This document shows positions 32,652 to 42,540 of a DNA stretch of 64,000 nt, piece by piece. A model generated the notes under the pieces. The model did no database searches. It saw nothing but the letters and a program-made list of their open reading frames with translations, and was not told the origin of the DNA. The stretch lies in the NCBI RefSeq assembly GCF_022200785.1, contig NZ_CP087585.1, positions 4,712,001-4,776,000 on the forward strand, written 5' to 3'. A program made the translations under genes and the position numbers. Position 1 is the stretch's first letter. Every line of letters starts with the position of its first letter. This DNA is from Pedobacter mucosus (GTDB lineage Bacteria; Bacteroidota; Bacteroidia; Sphingobacteriales; Sphingobacteriaceae).

Positions 32652-35429
32652 TTATTGATAGGCATTTTTGTAAAATTCGATATACTCGTTTATACGAGAT
32701 TTATTGGTAAGCTTTAAAAAGTTCTCTTTGCTTATAATAAATCCTTTATAAATATTTGCAGGCACTTTCATAATGCTTTTTAATTGGCTGGTTATACTCG
32801 ATTCATATATTCTTGCATCTTCCAAATCAATAAAGCTCGTGATATAAATTAGTTGATCATTATCTAACTCAATCAATTTGTGCGCCAAATCATTGTCTGG
32901 ATAATTACCTCGATTAAATTGACCAATTCCGAAACGTGAAGAACTTAAGGTTAAAGTTGCGTCTGCAACATCAATTACATAATAATATTCATCAGAAGTT
33001 GCGGTGCTGAATATACTAACTGGCTTAATCGGTTCTCCAGGTTTTACTTCTGCTGTTTTAACAATTGGCTTTACTTCTGGCAATTCAGGCGTTTTCGGCA
33101 CTTCGGCTGCGTTTGTATTTAGTGGTTTTGGCGCTACAGAAATAGGTTTAGCCTGACTAAAAAAACGTGGTTCTTTTGAATCAAAATCTATTAAGGCGAT
33201 TGGTCTTAGTTTAAATTCATCTAAGTTAGCTTCAATATATTTTAAATGATCACGAACCAAAGGCGTAATGATTTTATCATTAGGATAAAGCTTATTAATT
33301 GCATTAAATTCAGTTAATAAAGCATCAATTTTAGATGTTCTACCAATGGCGATTGCTTTTAAATAGGCATATTGAGGTGCAAAATCATTATCTGGAAATG
33401 CATTAATATTATCATTTGCAAATTTGATAACATCTGGATATTTCTTATTCGCATAGAGATCAAAAGTTACATTGTAGTTGTTTATAGCAACATTTTCCAA
33501 TTGATTTTGCTTTGCTGAAAAAGATGGATCTAAAATGGTCTTTGCAAAATTAGATTCAGGAAATTTACTCAACACCAATTGCCTGTACTCGTTTGATTTA
33601 TTTTCGTCTATGCCTTGATAATCTAAATATAAACTATAGTAAATCGCTACATTATGGTTATTATCAGGATATCTTTTGAGTAACTCTAAATAAATTTTTG
33701 TGGCTTCTGGTTTGTCATTTAATTCCTGTTGATAAAAACTAGCAATTTCAAAATAAGCATCTATAATTTTTTGATCAGAAGCTGCCAATAAGGCCGGGGT
33801 TATTGGTAAAGCCTCGAAATAATTTTTTTCTAATGAAGTCTGATCAGTCGATGCCGTTAAATTTGCACCATTTGCAGGCAGTATTTCATTTGCAACTTTG
33901 CCACCAGATAAAACCTGATTATTTTCTTGTGCTGATGAGCGTAAACTTTGGCGCCAGTTATCTTCTAATTGTCTATTTCCCCAACGTTTTTTAAAGTCAG
34001 AAAAACCTAAACTTATTGCTGCATTATTGCTAAAATAAAAAGTGCTACCAACGCCATTTGGTGTAGTATTTAATGATTGATTTGGGAAATCAGGGTTATT
34101 TATAGTTTGATTATTAAGTACAACAGTATTAGCTGCAACTTCGACTTTTGGCGTTAAAAGTGTTTTTATCTTTTTTTCACGCTCACTAACGGGAAGCTTC
34201 GCTATGGCCTGTGCAGTATCTTCATTGGCAATTATTACAAATCGATCAGTCAAATACTGAAGGTTATCTGCTTTTTTAACAATGTTGAGGTAATCAGGGA
34301 AATTTTTCGGCAAAATCATGATTGTACTATCATAATATAATTTTGATTTGATATAATTATTAAATTCTTTAAAGTTTAAATCAGCGATTCGTAGGTATGA
34401 TAATGCTTTTTGATTTTGATTTTTAGTGCTGTTTGAAATTGATTTTTGATAATTTTCTTCGGCTTTTTGGAAATTTCCTTCAGCAGAAAAGAGCTCGCCA
34501 ACCTGATAGTAGATCTGATCCTTATAATCAAAGTTTTTATCATCTTTCAATAAGGTAAGTAAGGCCCTATCTTCATTAATTTTATAGCCACTTATTAGCG
34601 CTTTAATTTTTATACGTTGTAAATTAGCATGAAAGTACATTTCAAAAGGTGCATTGCTATTTTCAACTTTAGTATAATTGATGTAAGCATTTTGTAAATC
34701 ATTTTCTTTTTCCTGTAATTGAGCTAAAATATATTGCCACCTAATTCGCAATTGTTTATCATCAGCTAACCTAATGGCTGTTTGCAATAGTAAAATAGCC
34801 TCTTTATTACGTTTTTGATAAATCCGCATTTGGGCTGTTGTTGCAAGTGGCTCCGCTAAATCCTTTTTTAATTCGTCTTCAGCCCGCAACATGGTATCCA
34901 AAATTTTATCAGCAAAAGCCATGTTATTTAGCTCCATCTGACTTCTGGCTTTCCAATTTAAAGCCATAATAAATGTTTTTAAATTTTTATCATAGGTTTT
35001 TGCTGTATAATCAAAATACTCAGATGCTATAAAATAATTTCCTTTTAAATAATTAGCCTTACCTAAAAGCATGTAAGCATCATCAATATAATTACTAAAA
35101 CTTTTATCGTTGATTATTTTTTGACCTTTATAAATAACCTCGTCAAGCTGCTTATTAGCCGTTCCTGGAGTTAGAACTAAATTAATTTGAGGTTCTTGAT
35201 CTAAATAAACCGGAAGAATTTTTTCATAGTTGTCGGCATAACTTTGGATCAAGCCGTCATTATACTCTGTTAGTAAAACGTTTGAATTATAGATGTAGTT
35301 ATACCTAGCCGTTAAGTTTTGCATTTTGCGACTTACAGTAGTATCTTTAGGAGTTATGCAGCCATAAATAAACAACAGGCTAAGACAAATGAAAATGGTA
35401 CTTAAGGTTTTAAAGATGTCTTTTTTCAA
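32652..35429 (-). CDS. sprE: TPR lipoprotein SprE / PorW, type IX secretion
   Basis: The 925-aa protein has a lipoprotein signal (IYGC near residues 22-25) and consists mostly of tetratricopeptide-like helical repeats (for instance YLKGNYFIASEYFDYTAKTY, GNFQKAEENYQKSIS, ALPITPALLAASDQKIIDAYFEIASFYQQEL split, and YPDNNHNVAIYYSLYL). The opening TARYNYIYNSNVLLTEYND and IQSYADNYEKILPV matches what I know of SprE/PorW, an outer-membrane lipoprotein needed for gliding and type IX secretion. A Pro-rich linker (about 780-815) precedes a C-terminal domain (YYYVIDVADATLTLSSSRF). gldKLMN is only 4.5 kb away. Confidence 0.82.
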   Translation of the reverse strand: MKKDIFKTLSTIFICLSLLFIYGCITPKDTTVSRKMQNLTARYNYIYNSNVLLTEYNDGLIQSYADNYEKILPVYLDQEPQINLVLTPGTANKQLDEVIYKGQKIINDKSFSNYIDDAYMLLGKANYLKGNYFIASEYFDYTAKTYDKNLKTFIMALNWKARSQMELNNMAFADKILDTMLRAEDELKKDLAEPLATTAQMRIYQKRNKEAILLLQTAIRLADDKQLRIRWQYILAQLQEKENDLQNAYINYTKVENSNAPFEMYFHANLQRIKIKALISGYKINEDRALLTLLKDDKNFDYKDQIYYQVGELFSAEGNFQKAEENYQKSISNSTKNQNQKALSYLRIADLNFKEFNNYIKSKLYYDSTIMILPKNFPDYLNIVKKADNLQYLTDRFVIIANEDTAQAIAKLPVSEREKKIKTLLTPKVEVAANTVVLNNQTINNPDFPNQSLNTTPNGVGSTFYFSNNAAISLGFSDFKKRWGNRQLEDNWRQSLRSSAQENNQVLSGGKVANEILPANGANLTASTDQTSLEKNYFEALPITPALLAASDQKIIDAYFEIASFYQQELNDKPEATKIYLELLKRYPDNNHNVAIYYSLYLDYQGIDENKSNEYRQLVLSKFPESNFAKTILDPSFSAKQNQLENVAINNYNVTFDLYANKKYPDVIKFANDNINAFPDNDFAPQYAYLKAIAIGRTSKIDALLTEFNAINKLYPNDKIITPLVRDHLKYIEANLDEFKLRPIALIDFDSKEPRFFSQAKPISVAPKPLNTNAAEVPKTPELPEVKPIVKTAEVKPGEPIKPVSIFSTATSDEYYYVIDVADATLTLSSSRFGIGQFNRGNYPDNDLAHKLIELDNDQLIYITSFIDLEDARIYESSITSQLKSIMKVPANIYKGFIISKENFLKLTNKSRINEYIEFYKNAYQ

Positions 35430-35519
35430 TTATAAAATCTTTATTAAGATAAATCAATAGATAATATGTTTGCTTACAATTTTAATAATTCAAAGTTAAT
35501 TTAATTATTGCACAAAAAA

Positions 35520-35741
35520 ATGGAAAAACCGCAAGAAGAAAATTCCAGGAAAAAGCTAAATGCAGCTGCAAAATACTCGGCTATTGGTTTTCAAATGATT
35601 GCCACAATTGGGTTATTTACCTTTATTGGTTATAAAATTGATGAACATCGAAATAGTAAAACCAATATCATTACGGCAGTTTTAGCTTTAATAGGTGTAG
35701 GATTAGCAATGTACCAAGCGATTAAACAAGCCGCAAAATAA
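35520..35741 (+). CDS. AtpZ/AtpI-family ATP synthase accessory protein
   Basis: The 73-aa protein starts at ATG 35520 (MEKPQEENSRKKLNAAAKYS); a TTG 12 bases upstream is less likely. Two membrane helices (about 21-39 and 48-68) surround a GYKIDEHRNSKTNI loop, the pattern of the short AtpI/AtpZ group that precedes F-type ATP synthase operons and is linked to magnesium or c-ring assembly. It is followed by another small membrane protein and atpB. Confidence 0.82.
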   Translation: MEKPQEENSRKKLNAAAKYSAIGFQMIATIGLFTFIGYKIDEHRNSKTNIITAVLALIGVGLAMYQAIKQAAK

Positions 35742-35793
35742 TTTAAACATTACAAAATTTGGATAACAATCTGGTTACTTGATATAAAAATCC

Positions 35794-35801
35794 TACCTTT
35801 G
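35794..35801 (+). promoter_or_regulatory. Candidate -7 element before the atp genes
   Basis: TACCTTTG, a perfect TAnnTTTG match 30 bases before the TTG start at 35832. No convincing -33 TTG lies at the standard distance. It would transcribe the membrane protein gene and atpBEFHAG but not the AtpZ/I gene. Confidence 0.45.
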
Positions 35802-35831
35802 CAAAAGTTTATTTGCAAATAATTTAATCCA

Positions 35832-36221
35832 TTGACGCTAGCCAAATTTACAAGCATTTATTTCATTTTTCTTGGTGTCTTAATCGGCATTATCGCGGTT
35901 TTGCCGTCAGTTTTTTCGACAACTTTATTATTCGTTTCTAATTTTTGGATAATGTTTGGCTTTTTAGCTGGCATAACTTACATCGCTTACGTGTTAGTTG
36001 CTATTGGAGTTAAACAAGATCCCGAAGTTGGTGTAATGGCAATCATGGGATCTATTGCTGTAAAGATGATTTTTTGTATGGCTTTTGTATTGATTTGCAG
36101 TATAAAAGGTAAGGGGATAGGGCTCTTATTTCTCGTTAATTTTTTTTCTCTATATTTATTGTTTACGGCCTTTGAAATTTACTGTTTGTTACGTAACTTG
36201 CGCCACCCAAATTTAAAGTAA
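35832..36221 (+). CDS. Small membrane protein upstream of atpB, TTG start
   Basis: The 129-aa product has four membrane helices (about 8-28, 38-60, 68-90, 95-120) and little else; it probably takes the AtpI (uncI) position in the operon, though I see no diagnostic motif. The frame is closed by a stop at 35820-35822, and the only start codon between that and conserved-looking sequence is TTG 35832, so TTG initiation is the best reading. It ends 14 bases before atpB. Confidence 0.75.
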   Translation: MTLAKFTSIYFIFLGVLIGIIAVLPSVFSTTLLFVSNFWIMFGFLAGITYIAYVLVAIGVKQDPEVGVMAIMGSIAVKMIFCMAFVLICSIKGKGIGLLFLVNFFSLYLLFTAFEIYCLLRNLRHPNLK

Positions 36222-36235
36222 AAATCTGCCAATAA

Positions 36236-37372
36236 ATGGATTGTAACCAAGTTTTTGTGTCGAAAGTGAAAAAGGTAATTGTAGTTTTTACGCTTTTAAT
36301 TGCGTTTATCTCTTTTAAAATTGATGCTTTCGCTCAAGTTGATAGTGCTGCTGCACCTGTTGATACCACATTAGTTAAAACTGCTGAAGCAGTTTCAGGC
36401 GAACATGCCGGAAATTCAGCGGAGCACGGTAAAGAAAAATTCGAGCCAACTAAAGTAATAATGGAACACATTGCTGATTCGCATATGTGGCACTTTTGGG
36501 GTCATACTTCAATGCCTCTTCCAGTAATTCTTTATACTCCTAGCGGATTAGAAGTTTTTTCTTCAGGTCATTTTCATCATGGTGAAGAAGATTATGATGG
36601 TGCTCATAATAAATATCGTTTAGTTGAAGATCATGTTAAAGTGGTTGGCGCTGATGGTAATGTGGATGAGGTTGCTAGTAAATCTTTATTAGACTTTTCA
36701 ATTACTAAAAATGTTGCTGCAATGTTTATTGCAATAGCCGTTATATTAATATTATTTATTTCTGTAGCAGGAACCTATAAAAAACGTGTTGGTAAAGCGC
36801 CTAAAGGATTGCAATCTTTTATGGAACCAATAATTGTTTTCGTTAGAGATGATATTGCTAAACCAAATATTGGTCATAAATACGTGAAGTTTATGCCTTA
36901 TTTGTTAACTACATTTTTCTTTATATTAATCAATAACTTATTAGGCTTGGTTCCAATTTTTCCAGGTGGTGCAAATGTTACAGGTAATATTGCTTTAACT
37001 TTTGTAATGGCTTTAGGTACTTTGCTAGTGGTTAATTTAAATGGAAACAAATATTACTGGAAACACATCTTTTTACCTGATGTGCCATTTTGGTTATGGC
37101 CACTTATGGTTGTAGTTGAAGTAGTTGGTGTAATATCTAAACCCTTTGCTTTAATGGTTCGTTTATTTGCCAACATGACCGCTGGTCACATTATCGTATT
37201 GAGTTTAATTTCATTAATTTTTATTTTTGAAACTTTAGCTATTGCACCAGTTTCAGTTGCATTCGTAATTTTTATGGATGTGTTAGAATTGTTGGTAGCA
37301 TTTTTACAAGCCTTTATTTTTACATTATTAACTGCCTTATTTATAGGTATGGCAGTAGAAGAACATCATTAA
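36236..37372 (+). CDS. atpB: F0 ATP synthase subunit a
   Basis: Subunit a carries protons to the c-ring. The 378-aa chain is longer than the E. coli one (about 270) because of an N-terminal export-like helix (about 12-34) and a His/Glu-rich periplasmic part (about 40-145). Membrane helices follow from about 160, with MPYLLTTFFFILINNLLGLVP split, and the essential arginine in MVRLFANMTAGH. The N-terminal extension is normal in Bacteroidota. The start is taken as ATG 36236; GTG 36266 would start directly at the signal-like helix. It is followed by atpE after 41 bases. Confidence 0.95.
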   Translation: MDCNQVFVSKVKKVIVVFTLLIAFISFKIDAFAQVDSAAAPVDTTLVKTAEAVSGEHAGNSAEHGKEKFEPTKVIMEHIADSHMWHFWGHTSMPLPVILYTPSGLEVFSSGHFHHGEEDYDGAHNKYRLVEDHVKVVGADGNVDEVASKSLLDFSITKNVAAMFIAIAVILILFISVAGTYKKRVGKAPKGLQSFMEPIIVFVRDDIAKPNIGHKYVKFMPYLLTTFFFILINNLLGLVPIFPGGANVTGNIALTFVMALGTLLVVNLNGNKYYWKHIFLPDVPFWLWPLMVVVEVVGVISKPFALMVRLFANMTAGHIIVLSLISLIFIFETLAIAPVSVAFVIFMDVLELLVAFLQAFIFTLLTALFIGMAVEEHH

Positions 37373-37401
37373 GAGAAAACTATTTTTTACAATTAATATA
37401 A

Positions 37402-37626
<225 letters not shown>

Positions 37627-37716
37627 TAATCACTGAAAAATTTAGGCAGGGTATTTAACGATTGGTTATTTACCCAGCCTTATGAAACAAGATTAAGATT
37701 AAAAAAATTAGATAAA

Positions 37717-38211
37717 ATGGATTTAGTAACCCCAAGCATAGGATTAGTTTTTTGGACCGCAATATCGTTCATCTGCTTATTAATATTACTTAGGAAATTT
37801 GCCTGGAAACCTATCTTAGAGGCTATTCACGATCGTGAGCAAAGCATTGATGAGGCGCTTAATAAAGCTGAATTGGCTAAACAAGAAATGACTCGTTTAA
37901 CTGCTCAAAATCAAGATTTAATGCAACAAGCTCGTGCTGAACGCGATGAAATTTTGAAAGAAGCTAAAACTTTGAAAGATGGTATTTTGAACGAAGCTAA
38001 AAAACAAGCTCAAGTTGAAGGTTCCAAATTGATTGAAAAAGCTAAAATTGAAATCGAGAATCAAAAGAAAATTGCTTTAGCAGAAGTTAAAGATCAGGTT
38101 TCTACTTTGTCGTTAGAAATTGCTGAACGTGTTTTACGTACTCAATTAGATGATAAAACCAAGCAAGAAGCTTTAGTGGCTAACTTGTTAAAAGACGTTG
38201 AATTAAATTAA
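37717..38211 (+). CDS. atpF: F0 ATP synthase subunit b
   Basis: The 164-aa protein has one N-terminal membrane helix (about 8-27) with RKFAWKPILEAIHDRE, the usual junction, then a charged coiled coil (about 35-145) that reaches F1 as the peripheral stalk, and a C-terminal part that contacts delta. Length is standard. The gap to atpH is 108 bases and holds an imperfect inverted repeat. Confidence 0.96.
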   Translation: MDLVTPSIGLVFWTAISFICLLILLRKFAWKPILEAIHDREQSIDEALNKAELAKQEMTRLTAQNQDLMQQARAERDEILKEAKTLKDGILNEAKKQAQVEGSKLIEKAKIEIENQKKIALAEVKDQVSTLSLEIAERVLRTQLDDKTKQEALVANLLKDVELN

Positions 38212-38319
38212 GTTATAAGTATTACGTTTTAAGTTTTAAGTGTTGGGTTTCGAGTTGCAGTATTTTAATTTAGCAACTATAACTTACAACTTATAACTTA
38301 CAACTTACGACTAAAAAAT
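38212..38319. repeat. Imperfect inverted-repeat spacer between atpF and atpH
   Basis: The left arm is made of TAAGTTTTAAGT-type words (38212-38265) and the right arm of ACTTACAACTTATAACTTAC-type words (38270-38318). They can form a long, mismatched hairpin within the operon. Confidence 0.6.
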
Positions 38320-38859
38320 ATGTCAGAAATTAAAGTTGCAAGCAGATACGCCAAATCACTTATAGATTTATCCGTTGAAAACAACGCGTTAGAAATATCT
38401 TATAATGATATGCTTTTATTTGAAAAGGTAGTTGATGAAACTCCTGAATTAGAGGCTATATTAAAAAACCCAATTGTACCTTTAGATAAAAAGACTGGTA
38501 TATTAAATGGAATTTTTGCTGATAAAGTTAGCAAACTTACCATTACGTTTTTTAAAATTGTAGTAAGCAAGGGGCGTTCGGCTATTTTATTTGCAACCGC
38601 TCAGCAATTTATACAGCAATACAATTTACTAAAAGGTATTGTAACGGCTAACGTAACTTCTGCATCTGCATTAAGTGCTGCAGCAAAGGAACAAATAATT
38701 GCTATTGTAAAAAGAGAGCTAGGTGCTAATCAAGTGATCATTAAAGAGAAAGTTAATGAGAAATTGATTGGTGGATTTATCTTAAAAGTTGGTGATAAGC
38801 AGTTTGATGCGAGTATTGCCAGCGGATTAAGTAAACTGAAAAAAGAATTTGCAATATAG
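38320..38859 (+). CDS. atpH: F1 ATP synthase subunit delta
   Basis: The 179-aa protein begins SEIKVASRYAKSLIDLS, the delta/OSCP start, has a helical N-terminal domain to about 105, and ends with the conserved LIGGFILKVGDKQFDASI and LSKLKKEF. It links the peripheral stalk (subunit b) to the top of the alpha3beta3 head. Flanked by atpF and atpA. Confidence 0.95.
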   Translation: MSEIKVASRYAKSLIDLSVENNALEISYNDMLLFEKVVDETPELEAILKNPIVPLDKKTGILNGIFADKVSKLTITFFKIVVSKGRSAILFATAQQFIQQYNLLKGIVTANVTSASALSAAAKEQIIAIVKRELGANQVIIKEKVNEKLIGGFILKVGDKQFDASIASGLSKLKKEFAI

Positions 38860-39093
38860 TATCTAGATTTTAGTATCAAGTATCAAGACTGGGTTTAAAG
38901 AAACTTTGAGGGATACTGAAATAACCGAAGTACTACATACTTAAATATATAAACCCGATAGTAGTGAAAAGCTTTTTGTTTTAGTGCTTCGACAAGCTCA
39001 GCATGACATTAACAAAAACTTGGAACGGATAGCGGGACAGAAATAACAAAAGAATTACAAGATTTACATTTACAAAAAGATATAATTAAGATT
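38860..39093. repeat. atpH-atpA spacer with a nested dispersed element
   Basis: 234 bases without a gene inside the operon. At the start is AGTATCAAGTATCAAG-type sequence. From 38951 to about 39047 lies a plus-strand AAACCCGATAGTAGTGAAAA element that ends ATAGCGGGACAGAAATAAC; within it, 38984-39008 (TTCGACAAGCTCAGCATGAC core) is a fragment of the TGTCATnCTGAG repeat. Confidence 0.65.
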
Positions 39094-40668
39094 ATGGTAG
39101 AGGTAAGACCAGACGAAGTATCGGCAATTATTAGACAACAATTGGCGGGCTTTAAATCAGAAACCGAACTGGAAGAAGTTGGTACCGTATTGCAAGTTGG
39201 CGATGGTATTGCCCGTGTTTACGGTTTAACTAAAGTTCAATCGGGTGAGTTGGTTGAATTTGAAAACGGCCTGCAAGGGATTGTATTAAACCTTGAAGAA
39301 GATAACGTTGGTGTGGTACTTTTAGGTGCTTCAGACGAGATTAAAGAAGGTGATACAATTAAACGTACTAAAAAAATTGCCTCTATCAAAGTTGGTGAAG
39401 GTATGCTTGGTCGTGTTGTTAACACGTTAGGTATTCCTTTAGATGGTAAAGGACCAATTTTAGGTGAAGTTTATGAAATGCCTTTGGAGCGTAAAGCGCC
39501 GGGAGTAATTTATCGTCAGCCTGTAAATGAGCCTCTACAAACTGGTATTAAAGCAATTGATGCAATGATTCCAATCGGTCGTGGTCAACGTGAGTTGGTT
39601 ATTGGCGATCGCCAGATTGGTAAAACCGCTGTTTGTATTGATACCATTATCAACCAAAAAGAATTTTATGAAGCAGGTGAACCTGTGTTCTGTATTTATG
39701 TAGCTATCGGTCAGAAAAACTCTACTGTTGCCAACATTGTACGTACACTTGAGGAAAACGGTGCTTTACCATATACAGTTGTTGTTGCTGCTTCGGCTGC
39801 TGATCCTGCTCCAATGCAGTTTTATGCTCCATTTGCTGGTGCTGCAATTGGTGAATTTTTCCGTGATACAGGTAGACCAGCTTTAATAGTTTATGATGAT
39901 TTATCTAAACAAGCTGTTGCTTACCGTGAAGTATCATTATTACTTCGTCGTCCACCAGGTCGTGAGGCATATCCAGGTGATGTTTTCTACTTACACAGTC
40001 GTTTGTTAGAAAGAGCTGCGAAAATTAATTCGAATGATGAGATTGCACAAGCAATGAATGATTTGCCTGAATCTATTCGTCATATCGTTAAAGGTGGTGG
40101 TTCATTAACAGCACTTCCTATTATCGAAACTCAGGCGGGTGACGTTTCTGCTTACATTCCAACCAACGTAATTTCGATTACTGATGGTCAGATTTTCTTA
40201 GAATCGAATTTGTTTAATGCAGGTATTCGTCCGGCTATTAACGTAGGTATTTCAGTATCTCGTGTAGGTGGTAATGCGCAAATTAAATCGATGAAAAAAG
40301 TTGCTGGTACTTTAAAATTAGATCAGGCACAATACCGTGAGTTAGAGGCTTTCTCTAAATTCGGTTCTGATTTAGATGCTGCAACCAAATCTGTTTTAGA
40401 CAAAGGTGCACGTAACGTACAAATGTTGAAACAAGCACAGTTTACTCCTTTTACAGTAGAAAAACAAGTTGCAATTGTTTATGCAGGTACTAAAAATTTA
40501 ATGCGTAGCGTACCAGTTGATAAGGTAAAGGAATTTGAAACTGAATATTTAACACAATTAGAAATGCGTCATCCAGAAACTTTAGCAGCATTAAAAGCTG
40601 GTAAATTTGATGATACCATTACTGGTGTTTTAGATACAGTAGCAAAAGAGATTTCAAGTAAATACTAA
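39094..40668 (+). CDS. atpA: F1 ATP synthase subunit alpha
   Basis: The 524-aa chain has the beta-barrel N-terminus with [14 protein letters not shown], the P-loop [10 protein letters not shown] (171-180), [28 protein letters not shown], and the regulatory arginine region [19 protein letters not shown] has Ile in place of the common Thr before GKT, a usual alpha-subunit variation. Length is standard. It is followed by atpG after an inverted-repeat spacer; the catalytic beta subunit is not in the window. Confidence 0.98.
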   Translation: MVEVRPDEVSAIIRQQLAGFKSETELEEVGTVLQVGDGIARVYGLTKVQSGELVEFENGLQGIVLNLEEDNVGVVLLGASDEIKEGDTIKRTKKIASIKVGEGMLGRVVNTLGIPLDGKGPILGEVYEMPLERKAPGVIYRQPVNEPLQTGIKAIDAMIPIGRGQRELVIGDRQIGKTAVCIDTIINQKEFYEAGEPVFCIYVAIGQKNSTVANIVRTLEENGALPYTVVVAASAADPAPMQFYAPFAGAAIGEFFRDTGRPALIVYDDLSKQAVAYREVSLLLRRPPGREAYPGDVFYLHSRLLERAAKINSNDEIAQAMNDLPESIRHIVKGGGSLTALPIIETQAGDVSAYIPTNVISITDGQIFLESNLFNAGIRPAINVGISVSRVGGNAQIKSMKKVAGTLKLDQAQYRELEAFSKFGSDLDAATKSVLDKGARNVQMLKQAQFTPFTVEKQVAIVYAGTKNLMRSVPVDKVKEFETEYLTQLEMRHPETLAALKAGKFDDTITGVLDTVAKEISSKY

Positions 40669-40755
40669 TTAGATACAAGTAGCGAGTATCAAGTACCAAG
40701 AAAGGTGAACGAATCCAATCTTGATACTTGATACTTTATACTCGATACTTTAAAA
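40669..40755. repeat. Imperfect inverted-repeat spacer between atpA and atpG
   Basis: The left arm is AGCGAGTATCAAGTACCAAG (about 40680-40699) and the right arm CTTGATACTTGATACTTTAT plus ACTCGATACTTT (about 40720-40752). Confidence 0.65.
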
Positions 40756-41640
40756 ATGGCTAATTTAAAAGAAGTAAGAAACCGAATTGCATCGGTACAA
40801 TCAACACAGCAGATTACGAAGGCTATGAAAATGGTTTCGGCGGCTAAGTTGAAGCGTGCTACAAATGCAATCATCGCTTTACGTCCTTATGCAACTAAAC
40901 TTAAAGAGATTTTAGGTAATCTTTCGGCTAGTTTGGAGGGTTCTTCATCGCCTTTTATTCAAGAGCGTGAACCAAATAAGGTTTTAATTGTAACTGTATC
41001 TTCAAACCGTGGTTTGGCTGGTGCTTTTAACATGAACGTAATTAAAGCGGCCAATAATTTAATTGCTGAGAAATATAGCGAACAGTTGAAAAACGGAAAT
41101 GTAAGCATTGTTTCTATTGGTAAGAAAACTCAAGATTTTTACGAAAAACGAGCTTATAACGTTATTGGTAATAACAACGATGTTTACAACAGCTTAACTT
41201 TTGAAAACGTAACAAAAATTACTGATACAATTATGGCTGGTTTTATCAAGGGCGACTTTGATAAAGTTGAATTAGTTTATAACCGTTTTAAAAACGCAGC
41301 TGTACAGTTTATTACTACTGAACAGTTATTACCTTTGCCAAAAGCAGAAGAAACCGCTGTATCTACAAAATCTATTAATGTTGATTACATTTTAGAACCT
41401 TCGCAAGAAGAAATTGTGGCACAATTAATTCCAAAGTCGGTGAAGATTCAATTATACAAAGCAGTATTAGATTCTCATGCATCTGAGCATGGGGCACGTA
41501 TGACTTCAATGGATAAAGCAACTGAGAATGCTGGTGAACTGTTGAAAGCTTTAAAACTTTCTTATAACCAAGCTCGTCAGGCAGCAATTACAACTGAGTT
41601 AACGGAGATTGTAAGTGGTGCAGCTGCATTAAACGGATAA
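40756..41640 (+). CDS. atpG: F1 ATP synthase subunit gamma
   Basis: The 294-aa central stalk subunit starts MANLKEVRNRIASVQSTQQI with TKAMKMVSAAKLKRA, the N-terminal coiled-coil helix, and ends with the matching helix ERGARMTSMDKATENAGEL-like sequence (here EHGARMTSMDKATENAGELL) and QARQAAITTELTEIV. The middle has the Rossmann-like lobe with VSSNRGLAGAFN. It is the last gene of the cluster; a terminator follows and atpD/atpC are absent. Confidence 0.97.
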   Translation: MANLKEVRNRIASVQSTQQITKAMKMVSAAKLKRATNAIIALRPYATKLKEILGNLSASLEGSSSPFIQEREPNKVLIVTVSSNRGLAGAFNMNVIKAANNLIAEKYSEQLKNGNVSIVSIGKKTQDFYEKRAYNVIGNNNDVYNSLTFENVTKITDTIMAGFIKGDFDKVELVYNRFKNAAVQFITTEQLLPLPKAEETAVSTKSINVDYILEPSQEEIVAQLIPKSVKIQLYKAVLDSHASEHGARMTSMDKATENAGELLKALKLSYNQARQAAITTELTEIVSGAAALNG

Positions 41641-41642
41641 TC

Positions 41643-41669
41643 TACCCCTAAATCCCCTAAAGGGGACTT
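41643..41669. repeat. C-run/G-run palindromic repeat after atpG
   Basis: TACCCCTAAATCCCCTAAAG then GGGACTT directly after the atpG stop; same type as at gldN, uvrC and comB. Confidence 0.65.
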
Positions 41670-41678
41670 GAAGATATC

Positions 41679-41708
41679 AAGCCCATTTCTTAACTGAAAT
41701 GGGCTTTT
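41679..41708 (+). terminator. Terminator of the atp operon
   Basis: AAGCCCATTTC (41679-41689) pairs with GAAATGGGCTT (41696-41706), and TTTT follows (41705-41708). It may also serve the convergent PKD lipoprotein gene, which ends 9 bases later. Confidence 0.85.
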
Positions 41709-41716
41709 GTATTGGG

Positions 41717-42355
41717 TTATAACTGCTCTAAAGTTGAGCTAATGCCAAGTTCTCCATGAGCTCCGAGTTGAATTTTACTATTATTATTTACGGTAAGAAC
41801 ATTATAGTTGGAATCTTTCTGCCAAAACATATCATCAAAGCGAAATGCTTTGCCTTTAGCAATACCACTAATATTGGTGAGTTGCAAAAGGTTTCCAGTA
41901 ACCTGTAAACGTACAAAAATAGTATCTGAGATTGCATTGGGTTTCAATACAGATTTAACTGTGTTTTCTGGAAGATTAACATATGAATTCAAATCCATAT
42001 CGAAACTGCTGTTGTTTTTTATTTGATAACTTATGTCTCCAGGAAATACTCTTATTTTTGCTTTAGAAGTACTTCCAGCTACGGTTAACGAAATCTCAAA
42101 AACCCCGGATTTTTTATACCTGTGTTCTACTTTACTTCCTTTAACTTCAACTGAGCCATCTCCATAATTCCAATTGTAAATATCGGCCCCTGAAGCATCA
42201 TGAGCAGTTAAAACAACAGATTGAGTCAAATAAATTGATTTGTTTTCTACTTTAAATTCTGTTGTGCTGAGTTCAGGAATTCGATAAGGCTCTTTCTTAC
42301 AGCCTACAAGGAAAATTAAGGCTATAGCAAGCCCTAATAAATTTTTAAATTTCAT
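41717..42355 (-). CDS. PKD-domain lipoprotein
   Basis: The 212-aa protein has a lipoprotein signal peptide (FLVGC near residues 15-19) followed by a PKD domain (about 35-110) with the family signature IYNWNYGDGSVEVKGSKVEH and KKSGVFEISLTV. The remaining 100 residues are beta-rich and not recognisable. PKD domains bind carbohydrate or protein at the cell surface. It stands alone between the atp operon and the phosphatase gene; the role is unknown. Confidence 0.85.
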   Translation of the reverse strand: MKFKNLLGLAIALIFLVGCKKEPYRIPELSTTEFKVENKSIYLTQSVVLTAHDASGADIYNWNYGDGSVEVKGSKVEHRYKKSGVFEISLTVAGSTSKAKIRVFPGDISYQIKNNSSFDMDLNSYVNLPENTVKSVLKPNAISDTIFVRLQVTGNLLQLTNISGIAKGKAFRFDDMFWQKDSNYNVLTVNNNSKIQLGAHGELGISSTLEQL

Positions 42356-42494
42356 AGTATTGATTTTATTTGTGTGTGCCTAAAAGTAATAAAATCTTGT
42401 AACTAAAAAATTAATAGATAATAAATGATGTAAGTTATTTGTGGTTTAACTGTAATTGATTGATCGTTACTTCGATTAATTTAGAATAAACGCG

Positions 42495-42523
42495 TTGTGC
42501 ATAATTAGGAGTTAATATCTTTG
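42495..42523 (+). promoter_or_regulatory. Promoter of the e(P4)-family phosphatase gene
   Basis: TTG (42495-42497), 18 bases, TATCTTTG (42516-42523), perfect to TAnnTTTG; the ATG at 42541 is 17 bases downstream. Confidence 0.65.
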
Positions 42524-42540
42524 TTTATTAATATTCCATT